From Fluviibacter phosphoraccumulans_A (GTDB taxonomy: Bacteria > Pseudomonadota > Gammaproteobacteria > Burkholderiales > Rhodocyclaceae), in assembly GCA_036287865.1 (NCBI GenBank), contig CP126743.1, positions 1,116,001-1,180,000 of the forward strand: DNA of 64,000 nt. The letters are read 5' to 3'. The notes beneath the pieces are model-generated. The model had not been told where the DNA came from and did no database searches. It worked only from the letters and a program-made list of their open reading frames with translations. How positions within the stretch are numbered: position 1 is the stretch's first letter; every line of letters starts with the position of its first letter. This document shows positions 26,825 through 36,004 of this stretch, piece after piece. Both the position numbers and the translations under genes were made by a program.

Positions 26825-28475
26825 TTAGCTGCACCGGCGCAGGATGGTGTTTTTAACCCGTTTCAGGGTGTCCGGAAAATCCCGGGAGTAATGCAGTCCA
26901 CGACTCTCTTTGCGCTTCAGCGCTGCTCGTACAATCAGGTCTGCCGTTTGAACCAGATTCCTTAGCTCGAGTAGGTCGTAGCTAATACGGAAGTTGGCGT
27001 AAAACTCATCAATCTCGCGTGTCAGCAGACGAATACGATGTTGTGCCCGGAGCAAACGTTTGGTCGTGCGGACAATGACCACGTAGTCCCACATGAAACG
27101 GCGCAGTTCGTCCCAGTTGTGGGAGATGACGATTTCTTCATCGGCATCTGTCACGCGGCTTTCATCCCAATGCGGTAAAGCGGTTGGTGTCAGCAAAGGG
27201 TTGGCGATGATCATGTCCGTTGCCGCACGCGAATAAACCAGACATTCAAGTAAGGAGTTTGAAGCCAGACGATTGGCGCCATGCAACCCGCTACAAGTCA
27301 TTTCGCCAGCAGCATAAAGTCCTAGCAAATCCGTTCGACTGTGCTGATCGATCATGACACCCCCACAGGTGTAATGCGCCGCCGGCACAACGGGTATGGG
27401 TTCTTTGGTGATATCAATGCCGAGTTGCAGGCATCGTTCGTAGATCGTTGGGAAATGCGAACGAATAAATTCGGCAGGTTGATGTGAAATGTCCAGATAC
27501 ACGCAATCGAGGCCATGTCGTTTCATTTCGGCATCGATAGCGCGAGCAACGATATCGCGCGGAGCCAATTCAGCGCGGAGATCGTAATCATCCATAAAGC
27601 GTGAGCCGTCCGGCCGCTTTAATAATCCGCCTTCACCGCGTACTGCTTCACTGATCAGAAAAGATTTTTCCTGCGGGTGGTAAAGACAAACTGTATGAAT
27701 TCCATATTGGCGATACGGCAGCCTGCGCGCCACGCCATGGCAATGCCATCACCCGTAGAGGTATCGGGATTGGTTGTATAGAGATAAACCTTTCCCGCGC
27801 CGCCGGTTGTCAGGATGGTCTGGCCCGCAGGAATGGTTTTAACTTCGTCGGATGCGCTATCTAATACATAGGCCCCAAGACACCGGTCTTTCTGGCCTAA
27901 TGGTTGTTGCCCGATTTTGCTGGCAGTAATCAGGTCGACCACGATGTGGTGTTCCATCACGCAGATATTGGGATGGTTGCGCACCTACGGGGTGAGGGTG
28001 TCCTGAACGGCGGCGCCGGTCGCATCGTCAACATGAGACTGTGGCCGCCTTCCCGTGTCAGGTGATAACGACCATCTTCGCGTGTAAAGGGTACCCCGCG
28101 GTCAATAAGCCACTGAATCGCTTCGGCGGCATGCTCAATGGCAAAACGGGTGGCCGCTGGATCGTTAAGATAAGCACCTACAGTAAGCGTATCTGCAATA
28201 TGATTCTCAACGGAGTCGGTGCTGTCCAGAACTGCGGCAATACCACCCTGGGCCCAACCCGAAGCCGAATCGACAAGGCGTCTCTTGCTCATAAGGCCAA
28301 CCTTCAGGCCAGCATCGGCAAGGCACAATGCAGCGCCCTGGCCGGCCAGGCCACTGCCGATGATGAGCACATCAAAACGGTTCGAGCAGGGTAAGGAAGT
28401 CTGGTTCAACGGAGTAGGAGGGCAGTTATAGCCAGTATGGCGAAAAGGACGTTCACAACTTAAACTAACGGGCAT
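26825..28475 (-). pseudogene. nadB: L-aspartate oxidase, multiply broken
   Basis: NadB makes iminoaspartate, the first step of de novo NAD synthesis. The N-terminal FAD motif FDVLIIGSGLAGQGAALCLA, ASGWAQGGIAAV, then EFIQF, ELAPRDIVARAID and HYTCGGVMIDQHSRTDLLGLYAAGE are all recognisable but lie in three frames. Lesion 1: after GGHS (about 28030) roughly five codons (HRRIL-like) are lost and the frame shifts. Lesion 2: TAG at 27985-27987 inside LTP-VRNHPN, fitting CAG to TAG. Lesion 3: about 10 bases lost between EFIQF and CLYHPQEKSFL near 27680, removing HPT. NadA/NadC are not in the window. De novo NAD synthesis from aspartate is probably lost unless another enzyme substitutes. Confidence 0.93.
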
Positions 28476-28489
28476 TCTACAAGGTTAGA

Positions 28490-28591
28490 ATGGAAACAGG
28501 CATTAAACAGACAGCTGATGTGCGTTCACGGATTCATCGCGCCCGTGAATCGTTGACGCACACACTTAAGGGATTGATGGAGCCAGCATGA
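28490..28591 (+). pseudogene. rpoE: Remnant of sigma-E gene (C-terminal 23 codons)
   Basis: A 33-codon ORF ending VRSRIHRARESLTHTLKGLMEP matches the end of region 4.2 of RpoE-type ECF sigma factors (family form: GTVRSRIxRAREA). Before it are only ten codons (METGIKQTAD) that might be the original N-terminus. About 165 codons covering regions 2 and most of 4 are missing. Position fits: divergent from nadB and directly upstream of rseA, with the ATGA overlap that normally couples rpoE to its anti-sigma gene still intact. No sigma activity possible. Confidence 0.8.
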
Positions 28592-28797
28592 CCGGATCGT
28601 TAACTGAAATTCTAGTAGCGCAGGAAACGCGGGTTTCTGCATTGATTGATGGCGAAGCGTCATTACCGTTCGAGGGTTCGGATATTACGGCGGGCGAGAG
28701 GCATCAGTATTACCACTATCAATTGATCCGTCAGACATTGCTGGGCACGGTAATGACCGCGGACGTGCATGAATCTAGTACCTGGAGCCAAATCTGA
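28588..28797 (+). pseudogene. rseA: Truncated anti-sigma-E factor RseA
   Basis: Residues 10-55 carry the RseA N-terminal cytoplasmic domain pattern (TRVSALIDGE, HQYYHYQLIRQTLLG). The ORF stops after 69 residues at TGA; the membrane helix and periplasmic part expected in a protein of about 190 residues are missing, and so is the whole rseB/mucB gene that normally follows. The start ATG overlaps the rpoE remnant stop. With its sigma factor gone the fragment has no partner. Confidence 0.72.
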
Positions 28798-28872
28798 TTT
28801 GCGAAACTCTGGGCTAAGGTTGATGGGCTAGAGGACATTCAAACCTCCTGAAATAGCGTAGGATTCGCCCTT

Positions 28873-29346
28873 ATGGCAGAACGTGAAGCACAAGTGATCG
28901 AAGTTATACCGCCGACACGCCCAGAGGCGCCCGGTCTGGCGCGTCTTCAGTTTGATATGTCCGGCGGTTGTGGCCGTTGTCATGAAACGAGTGGTTGCGG
29001 CGGGGTCAGCATTGCACAGCCGCTCTGCAATACCCCCAAAACACTTCTGGTCGCTGATGGTGTTGGTGTGCAAGTTGGTGACAAGGTGCTGGTCGCCATT
29101 CCTGATGCCTTGCTCTCACAGGGCGTTACACGTGCCTATCTGATTCCATTGATTCTGCTATTTCTCGGAAGTGCCATAGGTGCTTTCATTTTGCCCGATC
29201 TAGCGCCTCTGCAATGGCAGTTAACAGCGGATATTGGCGCGATTGCCGGTGCGGGTATGGGTCTGATTGCTGCCCGGTGGCAATTGCAGCGACACCAGCC
29301 AACACGTGCCATGGCCGCTCCCCGTATCGTTCGCCGTCTGAATTGA
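28873..29346 (+). CDS. rseC: SoxR-reducing / RseC-MucC family membrane protein
   Basis: RseC-family inner-membrane protein; in E. coli RseC works in the Rsx/RseC system that reduces SoxR, and in pseudomonads MucC modulates sigma-E. The N-terminal domain has the Cys cluster GGCGRCHETSGCGG (about residues 33-46) and C-terminal residues 88-130 form two membrane helices. Length 157 is normal and the frame is intact. It survives although rpoE, rseA and rseB around it are lost. Start ATG 28873. Confidence 0.85.
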   Translation: MAEREAQVIEVIPPTRPEAPGLARLQFDMSGGCGRCHETSGCGGVSIAQPLCNTPKTLLVADGVGVQVGDKVLVAIPDALLSQGVTRAYLIPLILLFLGSAIGAFILPDLAPLQWQLTADIGAIAGAGMGLIAARWQLQRHQPTRAMAAPRIVRRLN

Positions 29347-29365
29347 ATTTTTCTATTACAAGAAA

Positions 29366-30823
29366 ATGTTAGTTATGCGTGATTCCTACAAAAAAATCCT
29401 GCAGGTCGTTCTGATTTGTTGTTCATTGTCTTTGAACAGCATGGTTCAGGCTCAAAGTCGCGGGTTGCCCGATTTTGTAGAGCTGGCTGAAAAGCAGTCG
29501 CCTTCGGTGGTGAATATCAGTACGGTACAGAACAATCGTGGACGGGCAACGAGCAACGATTTTCCGATGGATCCAACCGATCCTGCCTACGAGATCTTCC
29601 GTCGATTCTTCCCACAGGCTCCGGGAAACGGTCAGCCGCAACAGGAGAATCGGTCATTAGGTTCCGGTTTCATTATCACGGCAGATGGTTATGTGATGAC
29701 TAATGCCCACGTGATTGATGGGGCTGATGAGGTCACGGTCAAGCTGCTGGATAAACGTGAGTTCCGTGCCAAAGTCATTGGTGCCGACAAACGCACCGAT
29801 GTGGCGCTGCTGAAGATCGAGGCAAATGGCTTGCCGGCAGTAAAACTTGGTGACTCCGCCAGCCTGAAGCCGGGTGAGTGGGTCGTTGCCATCGGCAGTC
29901 CTTTTGGTTTTGAGCATTCTGTAACAGCGGGCATTGTCAGTGCTAAGGGTCGCGCTTTGCCCCAGGAAAATTACGTGCCATTTATCCAGACCGATGTCGC
30001 AATTAATCCGGGAAACTCCGGTGGACCACTGTTTAATTTGCATGGCGAAGTTGTAGGGATTAATTCACAGATCTTCAGCCGTTCCGGTGGGTTCATGGGG
30101 ATTTCCTTTGCCATTCCGATCGACCTGGCCATAGATATTCAACAGCAACTGCGCACCAAAGGTCGAGCAAGCCATGGCCGGATGGGTGTGTCTATTCAGG
30201 AAGTGACCCGTGACGTGGTCGAGGCTTTTGGGCTCCCCAAGTCGGGTGGTGCTCTGGTGAACAGCGTAGAACCTAACGGACCAGCTGCCCGCGCCGGTAT
30301 CGAACTGGGTGATGTTATCCTCAAATTTGATGGCAAACCAATCACCGTCTCCAGTGATCTGCCACGCATGGTTGGTGCGCTGAAACCCGGTACGAAATCT
30401 CAGGCGGAACTCTGGCGTAAAGGCCAGGTGCGCACGGTAAGCGTCACCATCGGGGAATTCCAGGAGGAACGGGTCGCTTCGAATAAGCCGGCCGGCCGTG
30501 GCGTCGGTGAAGCAACCAATAGCCGTCTGGGTATTGCGGTTTCAGATCTGACCGCAGAGCAGAAGCAGCAGATGCGCCTGAACGCCGGTATTCTGGTGGT
30601 GGATATCCGTCCGGGAAGCCGGTTCGATTTGCGCCCGGGTGACATCATTCTGGCTATAACCGCTAAAGGCGACACCCAGGATGTCCGATCGGTGCAGCAA
30701 TTTAACCAGATCATCGCTCAAATGGATGCCAAAGCACCCGCAACACTGCTCATTCGCCGCTCAAATGTACAGATATTCGTGCCAATTCCGCAGGCCCAGC
30801 CGGCACAGCCAGGGCTACGATAA
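29366..30823 (+). CDS. mucD: Periplasmic serine protease/chaperone of the DegP/MucD type
   Basis: HtrA-family protease that clears misfolded envelope proteins. Signal peptide about residues 4-30 (ending VQAQS). Catalytic triad His115 (TNAHVIDG), Asp145 (RTDVALLKI) and Ser218 (NPGNSGGPLF), followed by two PDZ domains (about 280-370 and 395-478). Length 485 is normal. ATG 29366 and ATG 29375 are both possible starts. The gene normally belongs to the sigma-E operon; with rpoE lost, its stress induction must differ or be absent, yet the coding sequence is perfect, showing that quality control itself is still needed. Confidence 0.94.
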   Translation: MLVMRDSYKKILQVVLICCSLSLNSMVQAQSRGLPDFVELAEKQSPSVVNISTVQNNRGRATSNDFPMDPTDPAYEIFRRFFPQAPGNGQPQQENRSLGSGFIITADGYVMTNAHVIDGADEVTVKLLDKREFRAKVIGADKRTDVALLKIEANGLPAVKLGDSASLKPGEWVVAIGSPFGFEHSVTAGIVSAKGRALPQENYVPFIQTDVAINPGNSGGPLFNLHGEVVGINSQIFSRSGGFMGISFAIPIDLAIDIQQQLRTKGRASHGRMGVSIQEVTRDVVEAFGLPKSGGALVNSVEPNGPAARAGIELGDVILKFDGKPITVSSDLPRMVGALKPGTKSQAELWRKGQVRTVSVTIGEFQEERVASNKPAGRGVGEATNSRLGIAVSDLTAEQKQQMRLNAGILVVDIRPGSRFDLRPGDIILAITAKGDTQDVRSVQQFNQIIAQMDAKAPATLLIRRSNVQIFVPIPQAQPAQPGLR

Positions 30824-30828
30824 ACCCC

Positions 30829-30878
30829 GAACAGGGCTAAGGCTAGCGTACGAAGACCGCCAAGCCTTAGCCCTGTTC
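30829..30878. repeat. Perfect 16-bp inverted repeat between mucD and lepA
   Basis: GAACAGGGCTAAGGCT at 30829-30844 and its exact complement at 30863-30878, with an 18-base loop. There is no T run, so it is not a standard terminator. It lies 5 bases after the mucD stop and about 84 bases before lepA. Confidence 0.85.
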
Positions 30879-30961
30879 CGGTAGAATAGCGGGTTGTTCT
30901 GGCGCTCATTAGCGCTCTCATTGCACTTGTTGCCAGCATAACGCTGGAAAAATGGAATTCC

Positions 30962-32755
30962 GTGAAGCACATACGTAACTTTTCGATCATTGCCCACATT
31001 GACCATGGCAAATCGACCCTGGCAGATCGCCTGATCCATCGTTGTGGCGGTTTATCCGATCGGGAAATGGCCGCCCAGGTTCTTGATTCGATGGACATCG
31101 AGAAAGAACGGGGTATTACCATTAAAGCGCAAACCGCTGCGCTGAATTACAAAGCCAAAGACGGCAACACCTATCGTTTGAATCTGATTGATACGCCGGG
31201 ACACGTTGACTTTTCCTACGAAGTATCCCGCTCGCTGTCTGCCTGTGAAGGCGCACTGTTAGTGGTCGATGCTTCGCAAGGCGTAGAGGCCCAGACAGTT
31301 GCCAACTGCTATACCGCGCTCGACCTGGGGGTTGAGGTTGTGCCGGTCTTGAACAAGATCGATCTACCATCCGCCAACCCTGAAAATGCACGCGCAGAGA
31401 TTGAAGATGTGATTGGGATTGATGCCACAGAAGCGGTAGAAGCGAGTGCTAAAACCGGTATTGGTATCGACGATATTCTCGAGCAGGTTGTTGCCAAGAT
31501 TCCAGCACCCGAGGGTGACCCGGATGCGCCGCTTAAAGCACTGATTGTGGACTCCTGGTTTGATAACTATGTTGGCGTGGTGATGCTGGTCCGTGTGATT
31601 GACGGGACGCTTAAACCTAAAGACAAGATGCGACTGATGTCGACAGGTGCCACCCACCTGTGCGAACAGGTCGGTATCTTTACGCCGAAATCAAAGCAGC
31701 AACCCCAGCTGTCAGCAGGTGAAGTGGGCTTCGTCATTTCCGGCCTCAAGGAGTTGAAGGCTGCGCGTGTGGGTGACACCATCACACTGGCAGACCGTCC
31801 GGCTGACAAGCCACTCGAAGATTTCAAGGAAATCAAACCACAGGTGTTTGCCGGTTTGTACCCGGTCGAGCCGAATGAATATGAACAGTTGCGTGACTCG
31901 CTGGAAAAGCTGCAACTGAATGATGCGGCACTCCAGTTCGAGCCTGAAGTATCCCAGGCCTTGGGATTTGGTTTCCGTTGCGGTTTCCTTGGTTTGTTGC
32001 ACATGGAAATTGTGCAGGAGCGCCTGGAACGCGAGTTTGATATGGATCTCATTACCACGGCACCCACCGTGGTTTATGAAGTCCGTTTGCGTAACGGCGA
32101 AGAAATCATTGTTGAAAACCCATCCCGCTTGCCGGACATCGGCAAGATTGAAGAAATTCGCGAACCGATCATTACCGCGTTTATCTTCCTGCCACAGGAC
32201 TATGTGGGTTCGGTGATCACCTTGTGTAACCAGAAGCGTGGATCGCAGATCGATATGCGTTACCACGGTCGGCAGGTGCAGATGATTTACGAATTGCCAC
32301 TGTCTGAAGTGATGTTCGACTTCTTTGATAAGCTGAAATCGGTTTCCCGCGGCTATGCCTCGCTCGATTATGAATTCAAGGAATACCGTACGGCAGATAT
32401 GGTCAAACTTGATGTGCTGATCAACGGCGACAAGGTGGATGCGCTGTCGTTAATCGTGCACTGCTCCAGCTCTGTCTATCGTGGCCGTGAACTGGTGAGC
32501 AAGATGCGCGAACTTATCCCGCGCCAGATGTACGATGTGGCGATTCAGGCCGCACTGGGTGCACAGATTATTGCCCGTGAAACCGTGAAGGCCATGCGTA
32601 AGGATGTACTTGCCAAGTGTTACGGCGGCGACATCTCGCGTAAGAAAAAGCTCCTCGAGAAACAGAAAGCTGGTAAGAAGCGCATGAAACAGATTGGTAC
32701 GGTAGAAGTTCCACAGGAAGCCTTCCTGGCTGTTTTACGCGTTGATGGCAAATAA
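30962..32755 (+). CDS. lepA: Elongation factor 4 (LepA)
   Basis: Translational GTPase acting in ribosome assembly and back-translocation. G1 is AHIDHGKST (residues 11-19), G3 is DTPGH, G4 is NKID and the C-terminal LepA-specific domain includes RKKKLLEKQKAGKKRMKQIG. Start is GTG 30962; the reading frame is open upstream with hydrophobic codons but no plausible start. Length 597 is standard. First gene of a lepA-lepB-rnc-era-recO-pdxJ-acpS run. Confidence 0.97.
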   Translation: MKHIRNFSIIAHIDHGKSTLADRLIHRCGGLSDREMAAQVLDSMDIEKERGITIKAQTAALNYKAKDGNTYRLNLIDTPGHVDFSYEVSRSLSACEGALLVVDASQGVEAQTVANCYTALDLGVEVVPVLNKIDLPSANPENARAEIEDVIGIDATEAVEASAKTGIGIDDILEQVVAKIPAPEGDPDAPLKALIVDSWFDNYVGVVMLVRVIDGTLKPKDKMRLMSTGATHLCEQVGIFTPKSKQQPQLSAGEVGFVISGLKELKAARVGDTITLADRPADKPLEDFKEIKPQVFAGLYPVEPNEYEQLRDSLEKLQLNDAALQFEPEVSQALGFGFRCGFLGLLHMEIVQERLEREFDMDLITTAPTVVYEVRLRNGEEIIVENPSRLPDIGKIEEIREPIITAFIFLPQDYVGSVITLCNQKRGSQIDMRYHGRQVQMIYELPLSEVMFDFFDKLKSVSRGYASLDYEFKEYRTADMVKLDVLINGDKVDALSLIVHCSSSVYRGRELVSKMRELIPRQMYDVAIQAALGAQIIARETVKAMRKDVLAKCYGGDISRKKKLLEKQKAGKKRMKQIGTVEVPQEAFLAVLRVDGK

Positions 32756-32786
32756 CCCTATAAGTCATTAAGTACGGAACGATTGA

Positions 32787-33575
32787 ATGAATTTTGCACT
32801 GATCCTGTTTCTGATCACTCTTGCCACAGGCATTCTCTGGCTGATTGATGTGCTCTATGCCCGTAAGCTGCGTGCACCAGGCAGTAAGAACCCGATCTGG
32901 GTAGAGTGGGGCGCCTGCCTGTTCCCAGTAATTCTGGCCGTGTTTGCACTGCGTTCCTTTGTCGTTGAGCCATTCAAGATTCCGTCGGGCTCGATGATTC
33001 CTACGCTGCAAGTGGGTGACTATATTCTGGTGAATAAGTTCACGTATGGCCTGCGTTTGCCCATCGTTGGCACAGAAGTCATTTCAGGCAATCCAGTGGC
33101 GCGTGGAGATGTGGTGGTGTTCCGTTATCCGCCTGAACCCAACGTGGATTACATCAAGCGTGTTATTGGCTTACCGGGAGATACGGTCAGCTATCAGAAC
33201 AAGCAACTAACCATTAATGGCGTACCTGTCCCACGTACGCCTGAAGCTGATTATCTGCATCCTGACCGGATGTATTACTCCAAGCAGTACCGTGAATCCT
33301 TAAACGGTATTAGCTACAACACCTTGAATGACGCCGATGCTCCGGCCTTTGTGCCCGATGTGGCGCGCTTTCCCTATCGTGATCAGTGTCGCTATGACAG
33401 CACCGGTTTCGTGTGCAAAGTGCCAGCTGGTAATTACTTCGTAATGGGTGACAACCGCGACAACAGTAAAGATAGCCGCGTCTGGGGGTTTGTCCCTGAT
33501 GCAAACATTGTCGGCAAATCCTTCTTCATCTGGTTTCACTGGGGTGAACTGAGCCGTATTGGCTCTTTCCGCTAA
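32787..33575 (+). CDS. lepB: Signal peptidase I
   Basis: Membrane-bound protease that removes signal peptides. Two N-terminal helices, catalytic Ser69 in IPSGSMIPTL and general base Lys124 in YIKRVIGLPGD, plus box E GDNRDNSKDSR. At 262 residues it is about 30 shorter than most Burkholderiales LepB; the cytoplasmic loop between the helices (ARKLRAPGSKNPIW) is short, which may be natural or a neutral deletion. Between lepA and rnc. Confidence 0.95.
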   Translation: MNFALILFLITLATGILWLIDVLYARKLRAPGSKNPIWVEWGACLFPVILAVFALRSFVVEPFKIPSGSMIPTLQVGDYILVNKFTYGLRLPIVGTEVISGNPVARGDVVVFRYPPEPNVDYIKRVIGLPGDTVSYQNKQLTINGVPVPRTPEADYLHPDRMYYSKQYRESLNGISYNTLNDADAPAFVPDVARFPYRDQCRYDSTGFVCKVPAGNYFVMGDNRDNSKDSRVWGFVPDANIVGKSFFIWFHWGELSRIGSFR

Positions 33576-33587
33576 GTCAGCATCGGT

Positions 33588-34319
33588 ATGACTCAAACTG
33601 GTCAGCGCCCCGCAACGGCTCAAAACAGACTGGCTTCGCTCGAGTCTGCCATTGGCTACCAATTTCGTGATCAGACACTGCTTGATCAGGCGCTAACGCA
33701 TCGTAGCTATGGTCGCGATCACTATGAGCGTCTGGAGTTTCTGGGCGATTCAATCCTCAACGCAGTCGTCGCAGAGGCCCTCTTTCAGACCTTTCCGGAT
33801 CTGCCGGAAGGGGGCTTGTCCCGTTTGCGGGCCAATCTGGTGTGTCAGGATCAACTGGTTACCGTTGCTGGTGATCTTTCCATCAGTCGATACTTGCGGC
33901 TGGGTGAGGGCGAGCTAAAGAGTGGCGGTCAAAATCGTCCATCGATTATGGCGGATACCGTTGAAGCGCTCTATGGGGCCATCTGGCAGGATGCCGGTTT
34001 TGAAACAGCACGTCGTGTCATCCTGGCAAGCTTTGCCCAACGTATCAATGCCATCGACCTGAATAAACTCCCTTCAGCCAAGGACGCCAAGACACGTTTG
34101 CAGGAATGGTTGCAGGGCCGTCGGCTGCCGCTACCCGTTTATGACACCCCCATGGTGAGCGGCGCGGCGCATGCCCAGACCTTTGAAGTGTTGTGTCATA
34201 TCGCCGAACATCAAATTCAGACCTGCGGTAAAGGTCCTACACGTCGGGCGGCAGAGCAGCAGGCCGCAGAACTGGCGCTTGCCCAACTCGAAGCGGTTCA
34301 CCAGGATAAAAAGCGATGA
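33588..34319 (+). CDS. rnc: Ribonuclease III
   Basis: Double-strand-specific RNase that processes rRNA precursors. Catalytic motif ERLEFLGDSILN (about residues 42-53), acidic residue in ADTVEALYGAIWQDAG, and a C-terminal dsRBD (DAKTRLQEWLQGR ... GKGPTRRAAEQQAAELAL). Length 243. Overlaps era by 4 bp. Confidence 0.96.
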   Translation: MTQTGQRPATAQNRLASLESAIGYQFRDQTLLDQALTHRSYGRDHYERLEFLGDSILNAVVAEALFQTFPDLPEGGLSRLRANLVCQDQLVTVAGDLSISRYLRLGEGELKSGGQNRPSIMADTVEALYGAIWQDAGFETARRVILASFAQRINAIDLNKLPSAKDAKTRLQEWLQGRRLPLPVYDTPMVSGAAHAQTFEVLCHIAEHQIQTCGKGPTRRAAEQQAAELALAQLEAVHQDKKR

Positions 34320-35227
34320 CCGAACTACCGATTGAACCCCCTGAGCATCAGGAGCCTGCAGGCCTTGTCGCACTGGTAGGACGACCCAATGTCGGCAAGT
34401 CGACATTGCTGAACCGCTTGATCGGTGAAAAGCTGAGTATCACATCACGCAAAGCACAAACAACGCGCCACCGCATCATGGGCGTCCGTACAGATGAGGA
34501 CGCGCAGTACGTTTTTGTTGATACACCGGGATTCCAGACCAAACACAGTTCGGCTTTAAACCGGACGATGAATCGGGGCGTGACGCAGGCGCTGCTGGAT
34601 GTGGATGTCATCTGTTTTGTTATCGAAGCAGGTCGCTTTGGCGATGCTGATCGTAAAGTGTTGGCATTGCTTCCCGAAGATCGCCCGGTCATTCTGGTGC
34701 TGAACAAAATTGATCAGCTGAAAGATAAAGCAGCGTTGCTACCCTTTGTCGCCAAACTTGCTGAACTACGTCACTGGGCAGTGATCGTGCCGGTGAGTGC
34801 TGAAAAGGGGACGCAAGCAGAAGCACTCCTCTCGGAAATTAAAAAAGCGTTGCCTAAGCAGGGCTTTTTGTACGATCCCGATACGCTTACTGATCGCAGC
34901 GAGCGCTTTATTGCCTCGGAATATATTCGCGAAAAGCTGTTTCGCCTGCTGGGTGACGAATTGCCTTATGCGGCTACGGTCGAGATTGAAAAATTCGAAA
35001 CAGAAGGCGAACTGCGCCGGATTTTTACCGCTATCGTCGTGGATCGCGAATCCCACAAGCCTATGATCATCGGACGTAATGGGGAAACACTCAAACGCAT
35101 CGCTTCAGAAGCACGTCAGGACATGACCCGCATGTTTGGTGGCACGGTTTATCTGGAGCTCTGGGTCAAAGTTAAATCGGGTTGGGCAGATGATGAACGT
35201 CTTCTGCGTACCCTAGGCTACGAGTAA
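34316..35227 (+). CDS. era: GTPase Era
   Basis: Ras-like GTPase for 16S rRNA maturation. G1 GRPNVGKST at residues 22-30, G3 DTPGF, G4 NKID, C-terminal KH domain with VKVKSGWADDERLLRTLGYE. Length 303. Coupled to rnc by ATGA overlap. Confidence 0.97.
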   Translation: MTELPIEPPEHQEPAGLVALVGRPNVGKSTLLNRLIGEKLSITSRKAQTTRHRIMGVRTDEDAQYVFVDTPGFQTKHSSALNRTMNRGVTQALLDVDVICFVIEAGRFGDADRKVLALLPEDRPVILVLNKIDQLKDKAALLPFVAKLAELRHWAVIVPVSAEKGTQAEALLSEIKKALPKQGFLYDPDTLTDRSERFIASEYIREKLFRLLGDELPYAATVEIEKFETEGELRRIFTAIVVDRESHKPMIIGRNGETLKRIASEARQDMTRMFGGTVYLELWVKVKSGWADDERLLRTLGYE

Positions 35228-35252
35228 GTGTAGGCCATCCCTTAGCCATCTT

Positions 35253-35984
35253 ATGCGACCCGTCAAAGTCGAACGCCAACCAGCCTTTGTGCTGCACAGT
35301 CGACCCTATCGGGAAACCAGTCTAATTGTCGAAGCCATAACCCGGGATTATGGGCGCATGGCGCTGGTAGCGAAAGGGGTGCGTCGCCCGCGGTCTGCCA
35401 TGCGTGGCGTGCTTATGGCGTTCCAACCGCTGGAGATGACCTGGAGTGACAAAGGTGAGGTTGTAACACTGCACAATGCCGAATGGCAGGGCGGGCAACC
35501 CCTATTGCAAGGTCGTGCCTTGCTCTGTGCCTATTATCTGAATGAGCTCCTGATCAATCTGCTGCCCCGTGAAGATGCACATGAGCAGCTATTCACACAT
35601 TACAGCAGCACGTTACAAGCGCTATCGACATCCGAATCCCATGATGCGGCTTACTTTTCAGGGGTTTTACGGCGTTTTGAAAAACAGCTGCTTGGCGAAC
35701 TCGGTTATGGCCTGATGCTGGTTCATGATGCCAATGGTCAACCAATTGCTGCTGATAACCACTATCTTTATGAAATGGAGTCCGGGCCGCGGGTTATTGC
35801 AGATTCTTCGGCGAGCGCCGGTACAATAAGCGGTCAGACTTTGCTGGATATGGAAACAGAGTCATTTGACAACCCTGTTTCACTGCTCGAGAGTAAACAA
35901 CTCATGCGCAGCCTGATGGCTTTTTATTTGAATGGTCGGCAACTGCATAGCCGTCGGCTGTTCGAAGACCTGGCTGACCTCTAA
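35253..35984 (+). CDS. recO: DNA repair protein RecO
   Basis: RecF-pathway recombination mediator. N-terminal OB fold (AFVLHSRPYRETSLIVEAITRDYG), then LMAFQPLEMTWSDKGEVVTL. The central zinc Cys of some RecO are absent, as is common in proteobacteria. Length 243 is normal. Start ATG 35253, 25 bases after era. Confidence 0.94.
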   Translation: MRPVKVERQPAFVLHSRPYRETSLIVEAITRDYGRMALVAKGVRRPRSAMRGVLMAFQPLEMTWSDKGEVVTLHNAEWQGGQPLLQGRALLCAYYLNELLINLLPREDAHEQLFTHYSSTLQALSTSESHDAAYFSGVLRRFEKQLLGELGYGLMLVHDANGQPIAADNHYLYEMESGPRVIADSSASAGTISGQTLLDMETESFDNPVSLLESKQLMRSLMAFYLNGRQLHSRRLFEDLADL

Positions 35985-36004
35985 TAGCCTACTGAATATT
36001 TATC

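Noticed and set aside
30890..30961. Hydrophobic in-frame extension upstream of lepA (VVLALISALIALVASITL)
   Set aside because: No ATG/GTG/TTG start in a suitable place and LepA is a soluble protein that begins at the GTG; probably chance.
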